Shown: positions 1 through 6,033 of the stretch, piece by piece
Numbering within the stretch: position 1 is the first letter of the stretch
Layout of the letters: each line of letters begins with the position of its first letter
DNA from: Flavobacteriaceae bacterium
Lineage (GTDB): Bacteria; Bacteroidota; Bacteroidia; Flavobacteriales; Flavobacteriaceae
Assembly: GCA_030625995.1 (NCBI GenBank)
Contig: DAOUPU010000104.1
Coordinates: forward strand, 1-8,122
Direction: 5' to 3'
Length of the DNA stretch: 8,122 nt
Position numbers and translations under genes: made by a program
The notes under the pieces: generated by a model
What the model saw: the letters and a program-made list of their open reading frames with translations, nothing else
Databases searched by the model: none
Told to the model about the DNA's origin: nothing

Positions 1-24
1 AATGAGGGTAAAAATGATAGTCAT
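1..24 (-). CDS. ccoS: CcoS, cbb3 oxidase assembly protein (N-terminal fragment, cut by window edge)
   Basis: Only eight codons are visible. Read leftward from the ATG at 24-22 they give MTIIFTLI and stay open to the window edge. CcoS proteins are small (about 50-70 residues), have a single N-terminal membrane helix, and typically begin with a short Met-(Ser/Thr)-Val/Ile-Ile-hydrophobic stretch like this one. The gene normally follows ccoI directly, as here, on the same strand and 91 bp beyond the ccoI stop codon. CcoS is known to be needed for cofactor insertion into cbb3-type cytochrome c oxidase in the cytoplasmic membrane. The start is supported by an A/T-rich leader without a Shine-Dalgarno sequence, usual for Bacteroidota. 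The identification rests on position plus eight residues, so another small membrane protein or a direct ccoN start is possible. Confidence 0.62.
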
Positions 25-44
25 TATTGATTTTTTAGCGGTAA

Positions 45-52
45 CAAATTAA
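45..52 (-). promoter_or_regulatory. Candidate -7 promoter element for ccoS
   Basis: On the minus strand this reads TTAATTTG, one mismatch from the Bacteroidota -7 consensus TAnnTTTG. It would place a transcription start near position 38-39, about 14 nt before the ccoS ATG. The centre of the upstream palindrome (about 81.5) would then lie near -42, the usual place for a class II CRP/FNR activator. No clear -33 TTG element is seen, which suits an activator-dependent promoter. This is inferred from spacing and a short motif only. Confidence 0.35.
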
Positions 53-70
53 GAAAATTAGAACATTATT

Positions 71-92
71 AAATATGATAAATGTCATATTT
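71..92. promoter_or_regulatory. FNR/CRP-type operator palindrome between ccoI and ccoS
   Basis: The core at 75-88 reads ATGATAAATGTCAT: two five-base half-sites, ATGAT and GTCAT, separated by four bases. This is the geometry of the FNR box (TTGAT-N4-ATCAA), with TGA/TCA at the same positions. The symmetry extends outward to 71-92, giving nine-base arms AAATATGAT and GTCATATTT with one mismatch. It sits in the 91-bp spacer between the ccoI stop and the ccoS start, centred about 57 bp upstream of the ccoS ATG. A Crp/Fnr regulator gene lies on the other side of ccoI and is the obvious candidate ligand. What is seen is the palindrome and its position; binding and activation of the downstream cbb3 genes are inference. 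Confidence 0.6.
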
Positions 93-115
93 TATTTTAA
101 TTTTTTTAACTATTG

Positions 116-2491
116 CTAATGTAATAATTTTTTTGCAATTAAATTTGTACTTAATGTTACAAATAAAACAACGGATATTGAGCTTATTGGCATTAGGATT
201 GCGGCAATAATAGGGGATAAATTTCCAGAAACTGCGAATAGTAGTCCTATGATGTTATATAAAAACGAGATTATAAAACTAATTTTTATAATAGTCATAG
301 TCTTTCTTGATAATGTAATAAATACAGGTAGTTTATTGAAGAATTTAGAATCTAATATGCCGTCACAAGCAGGAGAGAACACGTTTATATTTTCTGATAT
401 TGCAATACCAACATTGCTTTGGGCCAATGCCCCGGCATCATTCAGACCGTCACCTATCATCATTATATTTTTTTCCTTCTCTTGTAATCCTTTTATATAG
501 TCTAGTTTATCTTCAGGTTTTTGATTGAATAATAATTTCGAATGTAAGGGTAATAGTTCCTTTAAATACAATTTTTCTCCTTCATTATCACCAGACAAAA
601 TGGAGACATCAAATTCTGCAGCTAATTGTTTAAATACTTTTTCCAATCCTTTTCTATAGGTATTTTGAAAGATAAATTTTCCTTTATTGCTATCATTTAT
701 TCGAACATATATTTTTGTTTGGTTATTTAATTCTTCCTTTGAGCCAATAAAACTTCCTGAGCCCAAACTAATTTTTACAACGTCTACAACACCGGAAATA
801 CCTTTTCCTAAAACTTCCTCAAATTCTGATAATTCTTTACTTTCATCTAAGTCTATTGAATCGTAAAGCATTCTGCTCAATGGGTGATTAGAGGCCCTAA
901 GTAAGGTTTTAATCTGACTTAACTCATTATTTTGTAATACTGTTCCCTCATAATTAATTTGTGCACTTTTATTCGTAGTTATTGTACCGGTTTTATCAAA
1001 AACTATCATTTCTATTTTAGAAATGACCTCTATGACATTGGTGTTTTTAAGATAAAACTTTTCCTTTCCAAAGATTCTGATCATATTGCCCAATGCAAAT
1101 GGAGCAGAAAGAGCTAATGCACAAGGGCAAGCAACAATTAATATAGCAGAAACAACCTGGAAGGCTATCCCTTTATCTATTGTAAACCAATAAATTCCTG
1201 CGATCAAAGCAATAGATAAAATGATCATCGTAAAGTATTTGCTAATAGAATCAGTAATTGATTTTATATTTTTGGTTTCATTCTTTTGAAACACGTCATT
1301 ACTCCATAGTTGTGTTAAGTAGCTTTGAGCAACGGTTTGTACAACTTCCATTTCAATCGCACCATTAGTTTGTTTACCACCGGCAAAAACTTTATCTCCC
1401 GATTTTTTAATTACCGGCATGGATTCACCCGTCACAAAACTATAATCCAGTAAAGCATTCCCATTTAACAAAATACCATCTACAGGAATAATTTCTTCAT
1501 TTCTAATAAGCAACCGATCTCCTTTTTTGATATCATGAACAGCTATATTTTCTTCTGTTTTATTCTTGTTAATCTTGGTAATCGCTATAGGAAAGTAGGA
1601 TTTGTAATCTCGTTCGAAGGATAGGAAGCTATAGGTTTTCTGTTGAAATACTTTTCCTAATAATAAAAAGAATATTAAACCCGTGAGACTATCGAAATAT
1701 CCTTGACCGGTTTGTGAAAATATTTCATAACAACTTCGTACAAATAAAACAAGTATTCCAAGTGAAATGGGCACATCGATATTTAATATTTTGTGTCTTA
1801 ACCCTTTATATGCAGAAATTAAATAATCTCTTGCTGAATATATTACGACGGGAATTGAAAACACAAACATTAATCCTCTAAAAAATGGTTTAAATCTATT
1901 GAGCCAATATTCGTCCATTTCAAAATACTCCGGAAAAGAAAGGAGCATAATATTTCCAAATGCGAATCCGGCTACTGCAACCTGATAGATTAAAGTCCTG
2001 TTAATTTTAGTCAGTTTTCGATCATCATCTTCCAGACTGATATAAGGTTCATAGCCAATTGAAGTAATTATTTCAACTACTTTCCGCAAACTTATTTGAG
2101 CATTTTTGAAGGTAATTCTAGCCTCTTTTTTTGGAAAGTTGACCATGGAAACCTTTATTCCATCATTTAGCTTATTTAAGTTCTCCAATACCCAAATACA
2201 AGAACTACAATGAATACTGGGGATAAAAAAATTGACGACTGAAGTTTGCCCATCATTAAATTCCACTATCTTTGACGCAATATTTTCGTTGTCAAGATAA
2301 TTGTATTTTCCTTTTATTTCAGAAGGAATAGTTCCAGGAGTCTTTTCTAGATCATAATAACAAGCCAGTTCATTTTGATTTAAAATTTCGAAAACTGTTT
2401 TGCAACCGTTACAGCAAAACGTTTTATTATCGAATTCAATTTTATGTTTATTACATTCGGTGCCGCAATGAAAGCAATTTTTTTTCGACAT
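116..2491 (-). CDS. ccoI: Copper-transporting P1B-type ATPase CcoI (FixI-like), cbb3 oxidase maturation
   Basis: This inner-membrane ATPase (791 residues) is expected to move Cu(I) out of the cytoplasm to supply the CuB centre of the CcoN subunit of cbb3 oxidase, rather than to detoxify copper. In order it has: a cysteine-rich N-terminal cap with C6, C9, C13 and C26, C27, C30, typical of CcoI/FixI; a heavy-metal-associated domain around 84-150 with CSSC at 95-98; four membrane helices (about 166-283); an actuator domain with TGES at 354-357; the CPC metal site at 455-457 in the sixth helix; DKTGT with phosphorylated D499; the HP motif at 536-537; GDGLND at 680-685; and two final helices with Y745-N746 and M767-x-x-S770-S771, which match Cu(I)-ATPase residues. 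All catalytic residues are intact and the length is normal for the family. The start at 2491 gives the expected Cys-rich beginning; no Shine-Dalgarno is seen. It is followed by ccoS and divergent from a Crp/Fnr gene, which supports CcoI over CopA. Confidence 0.93.
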   Translation of the reverse strand: MSKKNCFHCGTECNKHKIEFDNKTFCCNGCKTVFEILNQNELACYYDLEKTPGTIPSEIKGKYNYLDNENIASKIVEFNDGQTSVVNFFIPSIHCSSCIWVLENLNKLNDGIKVSMVNFPKKEARITFKNAQISLRKVVEIITSIGYEPYISLEDDDRKLTKINRTLIYQVAVAGFAFGNIMLLSFPEYFEMDEYWLNRFKPFFRGLMFVFSIPVVIYSARDYLISAYKGLRHKILNIDVPISLGILVLFVRSCYEIFSQTGQGYFDSLTGLIFFLLLGKVFQQKTYSFLSFERDYKSYFPIAITKINKNKTEENIAVHDIKKGDRLLIRNEEIIPVDGILLNGNALLDYSFVTGESMPVIKKSGDKVFAGGKQTNGAIEMEVVQTVAQSYLTQLWSNDVFQKNETKNIKSITDSISKYFTMIILSIALIAGIYWFTIDKGIAFQVVSAILIVACPCALALSAPFALGNMIRIFGKEKFYLKNTNVIEVISKIEMIVFDKTGTITTNKSAQINYEGTVLQNNELSQIKTLLRASNHPLSRMLYDSIDLDESKELSEFEEVLGKGISGVVDVVKISLGSGSFIGSKEELNNQTKIYVRINDSNKGKFIFQNTYRKGLEKVFKQLAAEFDVSILSGDNEGEKLYLKELLPLHSKLLFNQKPEDKLDYIKGLQEKEKNIMMIGDGLNDAGALAQSNVGIAISENINVFSPACDGILDSKFFNKLPVFITLSRKTMTIIKISFIISFLYNIIGLLFAVSGNLSPIIAAILMPISSISVVLFVTLSTNLIAKKLLH

Positions 2492-2595
2492 ATTAGAAGT
2501 AAATCTTGGACGTAAAGTTCATTTAAATATTCCTCATAAAAAAATGGATAATATGATAATTTGTATAAATTTGCCAAAGAATTAATTTTTACTAT
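2492..2595. promoter_or_regulatory. Divergent promoter region between ccoI and the Crp/Fnr gene
   Basis: This 104-bp, very AT-rich spacer must hold the promoters of both divergent genes. For the plus-strand regulator, TAAATTTG at 2566-2573 matches the Bacteroidota -7 consensus TAnnTTTG exactly. It would start transcription near 2580, about 16 nt before the ATG, though no convincing -33 TTG lies at the right distance. For ccoI on the minus strand I find no clear -7 box. A single ATGAT half-site occurs at 2553-2557, but its partner position (TGTAT) matches the expected half-site at only two of five bases, so I do not call an operator here. Neither start codon has a Shine-Dalgarno sequence. Confidence 0.45.
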
Positions 2596-3285
2596 ATGGA
2601 GCAAAAATGTCAACAATGTGTTATTAGAGACTTAAATTCTTTAAATAAAGCTAAACCAGAAGATTTGACGGATATAAACAATCACAAAAAATCTTTATAT
2701 TTTAAGAAAGGGGAAAGCATCTTTACGGAAGGGAAATCTTTAAAGGGTGTATATTGTTTACGAAATGGAAATTGCAAATTGACGAAATTAGCACCTAATG
2801 GAAAAGAGCAAATAGTTAGATTTATTCAGAAAGGAGAACTCGTAGGCTATAGATCAGTACTTAGTAATTCTGTAGCACATTTAACGGTGACTGCAATGGA
2901 AGATATGGAAGTATGTTTCATACCAAAAAATGATATGTTGTCTTTGATTCAGAAGAATGCTGAATTTTCCATGGAGATCACCAAAGCTTTATGTGATGAT
3001 CTGGACGAAGCCAATTCATCTATTGCTAATTTGGCACAAAAAAATGTGAGAGAACGATTGGCGGAATCACTTTTGTTTTTTGAAAGAATTTTTGGTGTCG
3101 ACAACGAAGGATTTATAGCGGTTAGTTTAACTAGAGAAGAAATTGCCAATGCCGTTGGAACGGCTACGGAATCTACTATAAGGTTGCTCTCTCAATTTAA
3201 GAAAGAAGGGCATATAATTTTACAAGGTAAACGGATCAAGCTGGCTAATAAGACCAAGCTTGAATATATTTCTGAAGGCTTCTAA
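2596..3285 (+). CDS. Crp/Fnr-family transcriptional regulator, likely oxygen/redox-responsive control of cbb3 genes
   Basis: A 229-residue cytoplasmic DNA-binding protein of normal length for the family. A cyclic-nucleotide-binding-type beta-roll covers about 30-120, a dimerisation helix about 121-160, and a C-terminal winged helix-turn-helix about 178-215. The recognition helix (TATESTIRLL, 189-198) keeps E192 and R196, equivalent to Glu209 and Arg213 of E. coli FNR, which read TGA half-sites. The FNR Ser212 position is I195. Near the N-terminus CQQC (C5, C8) aligns with FNR Cys20 and Cys23, and C107 in VCFIP aligns with Cys122 in VCEIP. The Cys29 position is N14, so one cluster ligand is missing. 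The gene is divergent from ccoI, as often seen in Bacteroidota, and is the likely regulator of the palindrome before ccoS. The Crp/Fnr assignment is firm; Fe-S or oxygen sensing is inference, and a haem- or redox-thiol-based sensor is possible. Confidence 0.88.
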   Translation: MEQKCQQCVIRDLNSLNKAKPEDLTDINNHKKSLYFKKGESIFTEGKSLKGVYCLRNGNCKLTKLAPNGKEQIVRFIQKGELVGYRSVLSNSVAHLTVTAMEDMEVCFIPKNDMLSLIQKNAEFSMEITKALCDDLDEANSSIANLAQKNVRERLAESLLFFERIFGVDNEGFIAVSLTREEIANAVGTATESTIRLLSQFKKEGHIILQGKRIKLANKTKLEYISEGF

Positions 3286-3330
3286 TAACCTATCATATAA
3301 CTAAAAATTACAATTGTCAAAAGAGATAAT

Positions 3331-3344
3331 ATGAGCTTGCTCAT
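3331..3344. repeat. Short perfect inverted repeat downstream of the Crp/Fnr gene
   Basis: ATGAGCTTGCTCAT is a perfect palindrome of six-base arms around TT, or five-base arms around a CTTG loop. It lies 45 bp after the regulator stop codon, between convergent genes. As RNA it could form a small hairpin. Its ATGAn-N4-nTCAT layout also matches the spacing of the operator before ccoS, but a site at the 3' ends of two genes is an unlikely activator target. No U-tract follows, so it is not a standard terminator alone. Confidence 0.4.
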
Positions 3345-3351
3345 TGATGGA

Positions 3352-3375
3352 CTGAGTTCGACATAAAGAACTCAG
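3352..3375. repeat. Hairpin inverted repeat in the convergent spacer
   Basis: CTGAGTTC at 3352-3359 and GAACTCAG at 3368-3375 are perfect eight-base complements around an eight-base loop. It is close behind the smaller palindrome at 3331-3344. No T-run follows on either strand. It may stabilise or help end the regulator transcript, or be one copy of a dispersed extragenic palindromic (REP-like) repeat; a single copy in this window cannot decide. Confidence 0.45.
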
Positions 3376-3383
3376 GTTAAAAT

Positions 3384-3409
3384 AAAAAAAGCGAGTGGTA
3401 TGCTCGCTT
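3384..3409 (-). terminator. Intrinsic terminator of rocD
   Basis: On the minus strand a seven-base perfect stem (AAGCGAG with CTCGCTT, 3403-3409 pairing with 3389-3395, seven-base loop) runs into seven consecutive T residues (3390-3384). It starts 7 bp beyond the rocD stop codon. On the plus strand the same stem is followed by CATTTATT, so it may also weakly stop transcription from the regulator gene. Confidence 0.8.
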
Positions 3410-3415
3410 CATTTA

Positions 3416-4651
3416 TTAAAATTCATTAAATGTTTTCTTAATTATTGCTGTACACTCTATCAATTGATCCTCTGTTATTACAAGTGGAGGTGCAAATCTA
3501 ATGATATTGCCATGGGTTGGTTTTGCTAAAAGTCCATTTTCTTTAAGTTTGACACATAATTCCAGAGCGGTGCTGCTATCTTCGGTATCATTGATAACGA
3601 TGGCATTTAGTAGTCCTTTCCCACGAACTAAACGGATCAACTTATTTTCCTTCTTAAGGATTTCCATTTGCTCTCTAAAAATCACACCCAACCTTTCCGC
3701 ATTCTGAGCCAGGTCTTCATCTTCAATAACCTTTAGTGCCGCAATTGCCACAGCAGCCGCTAACGGGTTCCCGCCAAAAGTTGAGCCATGTTGACCAGGT
3801 TTTATTACGTTCATAATTTCATTATTTGCCAAAACCGCAGACACCGGATAAACTCCTCCGGATAGTGCTTTTCCTAAAATAAGAATGTCAGGATCCACAT
3901 TTTCATGATTAACGGCCAACAGTTTTCCTGTCCTGCCGATTCCCGTTTGCACTTCATCAGCAATAAAAAGGACATTATTCTCCTTACATATTTCTTTAGC
4001 TTTTGCTAAATACCCTTCCTCTGGTACATAAACCCCGGCTTCACCTTGGATCGGTTCAACTAAAAAACCGGCAATATTTTCTGTTGTTTTGATAATATGC
4101 TCCAATGCTTCAATATTGTCATAAGGTATCTTTATAAATCCGGGTGTATAAGGACCGAAATTTTTTCTGGCATCTTCGTCATTTGAGAATGAAATAATGG
4201 TGGTTGTTCTTCCATGGAAATTATTTTCACATACTATAATATTTGCCTGCTCTTCTGGAATTCCTTTCCTTTCATAGGCATATTTTCTACATAATTTAAT
4301 GGCAGTTTCCACTGCTTCCGCCCCGGTATTCATTGGAAGCACCTTGTCAAAACCGAAATAAGAGCATATGAATTTTTCATATTCTCCTAATTTATCGTTG
4401 TAAAAGGCTCTGGAAGTGAGTGTTAATTCCTCAGCCTGGTTTTTCAAGGCATTGATTATTTTAGGGTGGCAATGCCCTTGATTTACAGCAGAATAAGCAG
4501 ATAAAAAATCGTAATATCTTTTCCCTTCCACATCCCATACATATACGCCCTGTCCTTTTTTAAGAACTACTTCTAGCGGATGGTAATTATGAGCTCCATA
4601 TTTATTCTCTAAATCAATTGATTTTTGTGATGATGTAATTTGTGATAGCAT
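3416..4651 (-). CDS. rocD: Ornithine--oxo-acid aminotransferase (RocD)
   Basis: A cytoplasmic PLP enzyme (411 residues) that moves the delta-amino group of ornithine to 2-oxoglutarate, giving glutamate-5-semialdehyde (cyclising to pyrroline-5-carboxylate) and glutamate. It thereby links arginine/ornithine catabolism to proline and glutamate. Class III aminotransferase features: PLP lysine K261 in LGKALSGG, D232 in ADEVQTG, and the N108-T109-G110-A111-E112 cofactor loop. Residues that mark ornithine specificity in human OAT are present: Y23 in NYHP (human Tyr55), Y53 in the AYSAVNQGHCHP segment (Tyr85), R148 in HGRT (Arg180), E204 in QGEAG (Glu235) and R385 in IIRFAPPL (Arg413). The near-identity of the segments around 20-64 to eukaryotic OAT separates it from acetylornithine aminotransferase ArgD. 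The start at 4651 gives the expected N-terminus. It has its own terminator and lies 104 bp downstream of a same-strand MFS gene; co-transcription is possible. No clear -7 box is seen in that gap. Confidence 0.94.
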   Translation of the reverse strand: MLSQITSSQKSIDLENKYGAHNYHPLEVVLKKGQGVYVWDVEGKRYYDFLSAYSAVNQGHCHPKIINALKNQAEELTLTSRAFYNDKLGEYEKFICSYFGFDKVLPMNTGAEAVETAIKLCRKYAYERKGIPEEQANIIVCENNFHGRTTTIISFSNDEDARKNFGPYTPGFIKIPYDNIEALEHIIKTTENIAGFLVEPIQGEAGVYVPEEGYLAKAKEICKENNVLFIADEVQTGIGRTGKLLAVNHENVDPDILILGKALSGGVYPVSAVLANNEIMNVIKPGQHGSTFGGNPLAAAVAIAALKVIEDEDLAQNAERLGVIFREQMEILKKENKLIRLVRGKGLLNAIVINDTEDSSTALELCVKLKENGLLAKPTHGNIIRFAPPLVITEDQLIECTAIIKKTFNEF

Positions 4652-4755
4652 CTCTTCTAATTAAAATTTTATAAAAAATCAATTCCTTCTTTGCCAATTC
4701 ATATAAATTGAAGGACAGAAATCATCCATAAAGATGGCTGCAATTTACAATAAAT

Positions 4756-5901
4756 TTATCGCTTTTTTATTGTAAACATCAGCAAGAATGGAATTATTGA
4801 GAAGACCAACAGAGCGACAAAGCTATATTTTAAAGTAGACCAATCGGAAATTTTTCCCATCAGAAAGGGTGTAAATAAAAAACCCAGAAAACCTGCACCT
4901 GCAATCATTGAAATTCCTTTAGATGAGTCGACCCCGGGAAGTTTCCCTCCAATTCTATACAATTCCGGAATAATCCCGGAAAACCCTAAACCAACAAGAG
5001 CAAAACCAATAATAGAATAAATTAGATCAACCATAAGTATATTGATAAATCCAATGATAGCTATTAGAATACCAATTAATATAATATTTGTTGATCCAAA
5101 TTTCTGACTTATTTTATCTCCAAAAAAACGCCCAAATGCCATTGTAAGGGAAAAGGCCGTAAAGCCAAGTCCAAAATATTTTTCTTCAGCTTTAGAAATA
5201 TTCTCCAGATACAAAGCACTCCAATTTTCAATAGCTCCCTCACTTCCCATAATAAAGAATCCTATGACCACCAAGGTAAAAACAGGTTTCAATTGTTTAA
5301 AACTAAAACTACTTTTTTGAATTTTTTCAACAGAATAATTGAGATAATTTTTAAAGAGAAGACCATTTACCAAAATCATCATACAAATAACAAAAGCCAT
5401 ATGATAAACCGGTATATCGACCATTGGTAAAAACCAGGTTCCTATTCCGGCACTGATCATTCCTCCCAAACTAAAGAAACCGTGATTTGCCGACATAATA
5501 TGAACCTTATCCTCTTTTTCTATTTCAGAGACCAGGCTGTTCATGGAAATATCAGTTAAAGCCGCGGCAGTACCAACAAAAAATAACGATATACATAGTT
5601 CAACGTAAGATGTTGCTACAAAAGGAAATAGAAAAAGGATCATAAAAATAAATAGTCCTATTGCCGTAGCTTTGCCAACATTAATTTTTTGAATAAGGCT
5701 TGGAGCCATTAACAGCATAACAAATATCCCTAGTCCAAAGAATAATATTGCGGTACCGAAGTCACCATCATCAATATTTAGTTTGTTTTTGATATATGGA
5801 ATATAGATGGCCCAGGTACCCATTAATACATTCAATGTTGCAAATGCCATAGCTGGAGCTAAATATCTCGGATTCTTTAGTATAAGTCTTAAGGAATGCA
5901 T
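4756..5901 (-). CDS. Major facilitator superfamily transporter, YbjJ-like
   Basis: An inner-membrane protein of 381 residues with about twelve hydrophobic helices: roughly 14-35, 47-67, 77-95, 100-120, 138-158, 164-183, 205-222, 243-262, 272-290, 295-315, 333-350 and 357-376. A hydrophilic central loop lies near 186-204. Motifs recalling the YbjJ branch of the MFS include the MNSLVSEIE segment at 120-128 followed by MSANHGFFSLGG (136-147), EGAIENWSALYL at 221-232 opening the C-terminal half, and GRFFGD at 257-262. The substrate is unknown; YbjJ-type proteins are annotated only as putative transporters. The start at 5901 is followed directly by a short basic segment and the first helix, as expected. 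It precedes rocD on the same strand with a 104-bp gap lacking a strong terminator, so read-through into rocD is plausible. A strong terminator upstream isolates it from the receptor gene, so it needs its own promoter, which I could not pinpoint. Confidence 0.85.
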   Translation of the reverse strand: MHSLRLILKNPRYLAPAMAFATLNVLMGTWAIYIPYIKNKLNIDDGDFGTAILFFGLGIFVMLLMAPSLIQKINVGKATAIGLFIFMILFLFPFVATSYVELCISLFFVGTAAALTDISMNSLVSEIEKEDKVHIMSANHGFFSLGGMISAGIGTWFLPMVDIPVYHMAFVICMMILVNGLLFKNYLNYSVEKIQKSSFSFKQLKPVFTLVVIGFFIMGSEGAIENWSALYLENISKAEEKYFGLGFTAFSLTMAFGRFFGDKISQKFGSTNIILIGILIAIIGFINILMVDLIYSIIGFALVGLGFSGIIPELYRIGGKLPGVDSSKGISMIAGAGFLGFLFTPFLMGKISDWSTLKYSFVALLVFSIIPFLLMFTIKKR

Positions 5902-5984
5902 CGTCTAAAATAAAAAGGCTAAAGTAATTTTATTTTTTAATAAAAATTAAAATAAGAATAATCAAACACTTTAAATATAAACAC

Positions 5985-6014
5985 AAAAAAAGGTCTCCTG
6001 TTAAGAGACCTTTT
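5985..6014 (-). terminator. Strong intrinsic terminator of the TonB-dependent receptor gene
   Basis: A perfect ten-base stem (AAAAGGTCTC at 5988-5997, GAGACCTTTT at 6005-6014) closes a seven-base loop. On the minus strand it runs into seven T residues (5991-5985). It lies 19 bp beyond the receptor stop codon and separates that gene from the MFS gene. The opposite strand also has four T residues after the stem, but no plus-strand gene ends here. Confidence 0.88.
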
Positions 6015-6033
6015 GAAACATTGGACTAGTTTG

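Noticed and set aside
14..24. ATGATAGTCAT palindrome as a second FNR-type box
   Set aside because: The half-sites match the nearby operator but only one base separates them instead of four, and it overlaps the ccoS start codons (Met-Thr-Ile-Ile), which explain the sequence.
249..500. Plus-strand open frame of 83 codons inside the ccoI region
   Set aside because: It is antisense to the conserved C-terminal part of ccoI, including GDGLND, and its translation resembles no known protein; it is a shadow frame.
116..2491. CopA-type copper-resistance exporter
   Set aside because: The extra Cys-rich N-terminal cap, the following ccoS-like start and the divergent Crp/Fnr gene point to the CcoI/FixI subgroup that serves cbb3 oxidase.
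2380..2616. Minus-strand open frame of 78 codons across the ccoI/regulator junction
   Set aside because: It overlaps the start of ccoI in another frame and runs through the divergent promoter region into the regulator start; composition looks like non-coding AT-rich DNA.
2949..3149. Minus-strand open frame inside the Crp/Fnr gene
   Set aside because: It is antisense to well-conserved helices of the regulator and has no supporting features.
3501..3707. Plus-strand open frame inside rocD
   Set aside because: It is antisense to the C-terminal part of ornithine aminotransferase; shadow frame.
3416..4651. Acetylornithine aminotransferase (ArgD) as the identity of the class III aminotransferase
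   Set aside because: The Tyr, Arg and Glu residues typical of ornithine delta-aminotransferase are all present in segments closely resembling eukaryotic OAT, and no arginine biosynthesis genes are adjacent.
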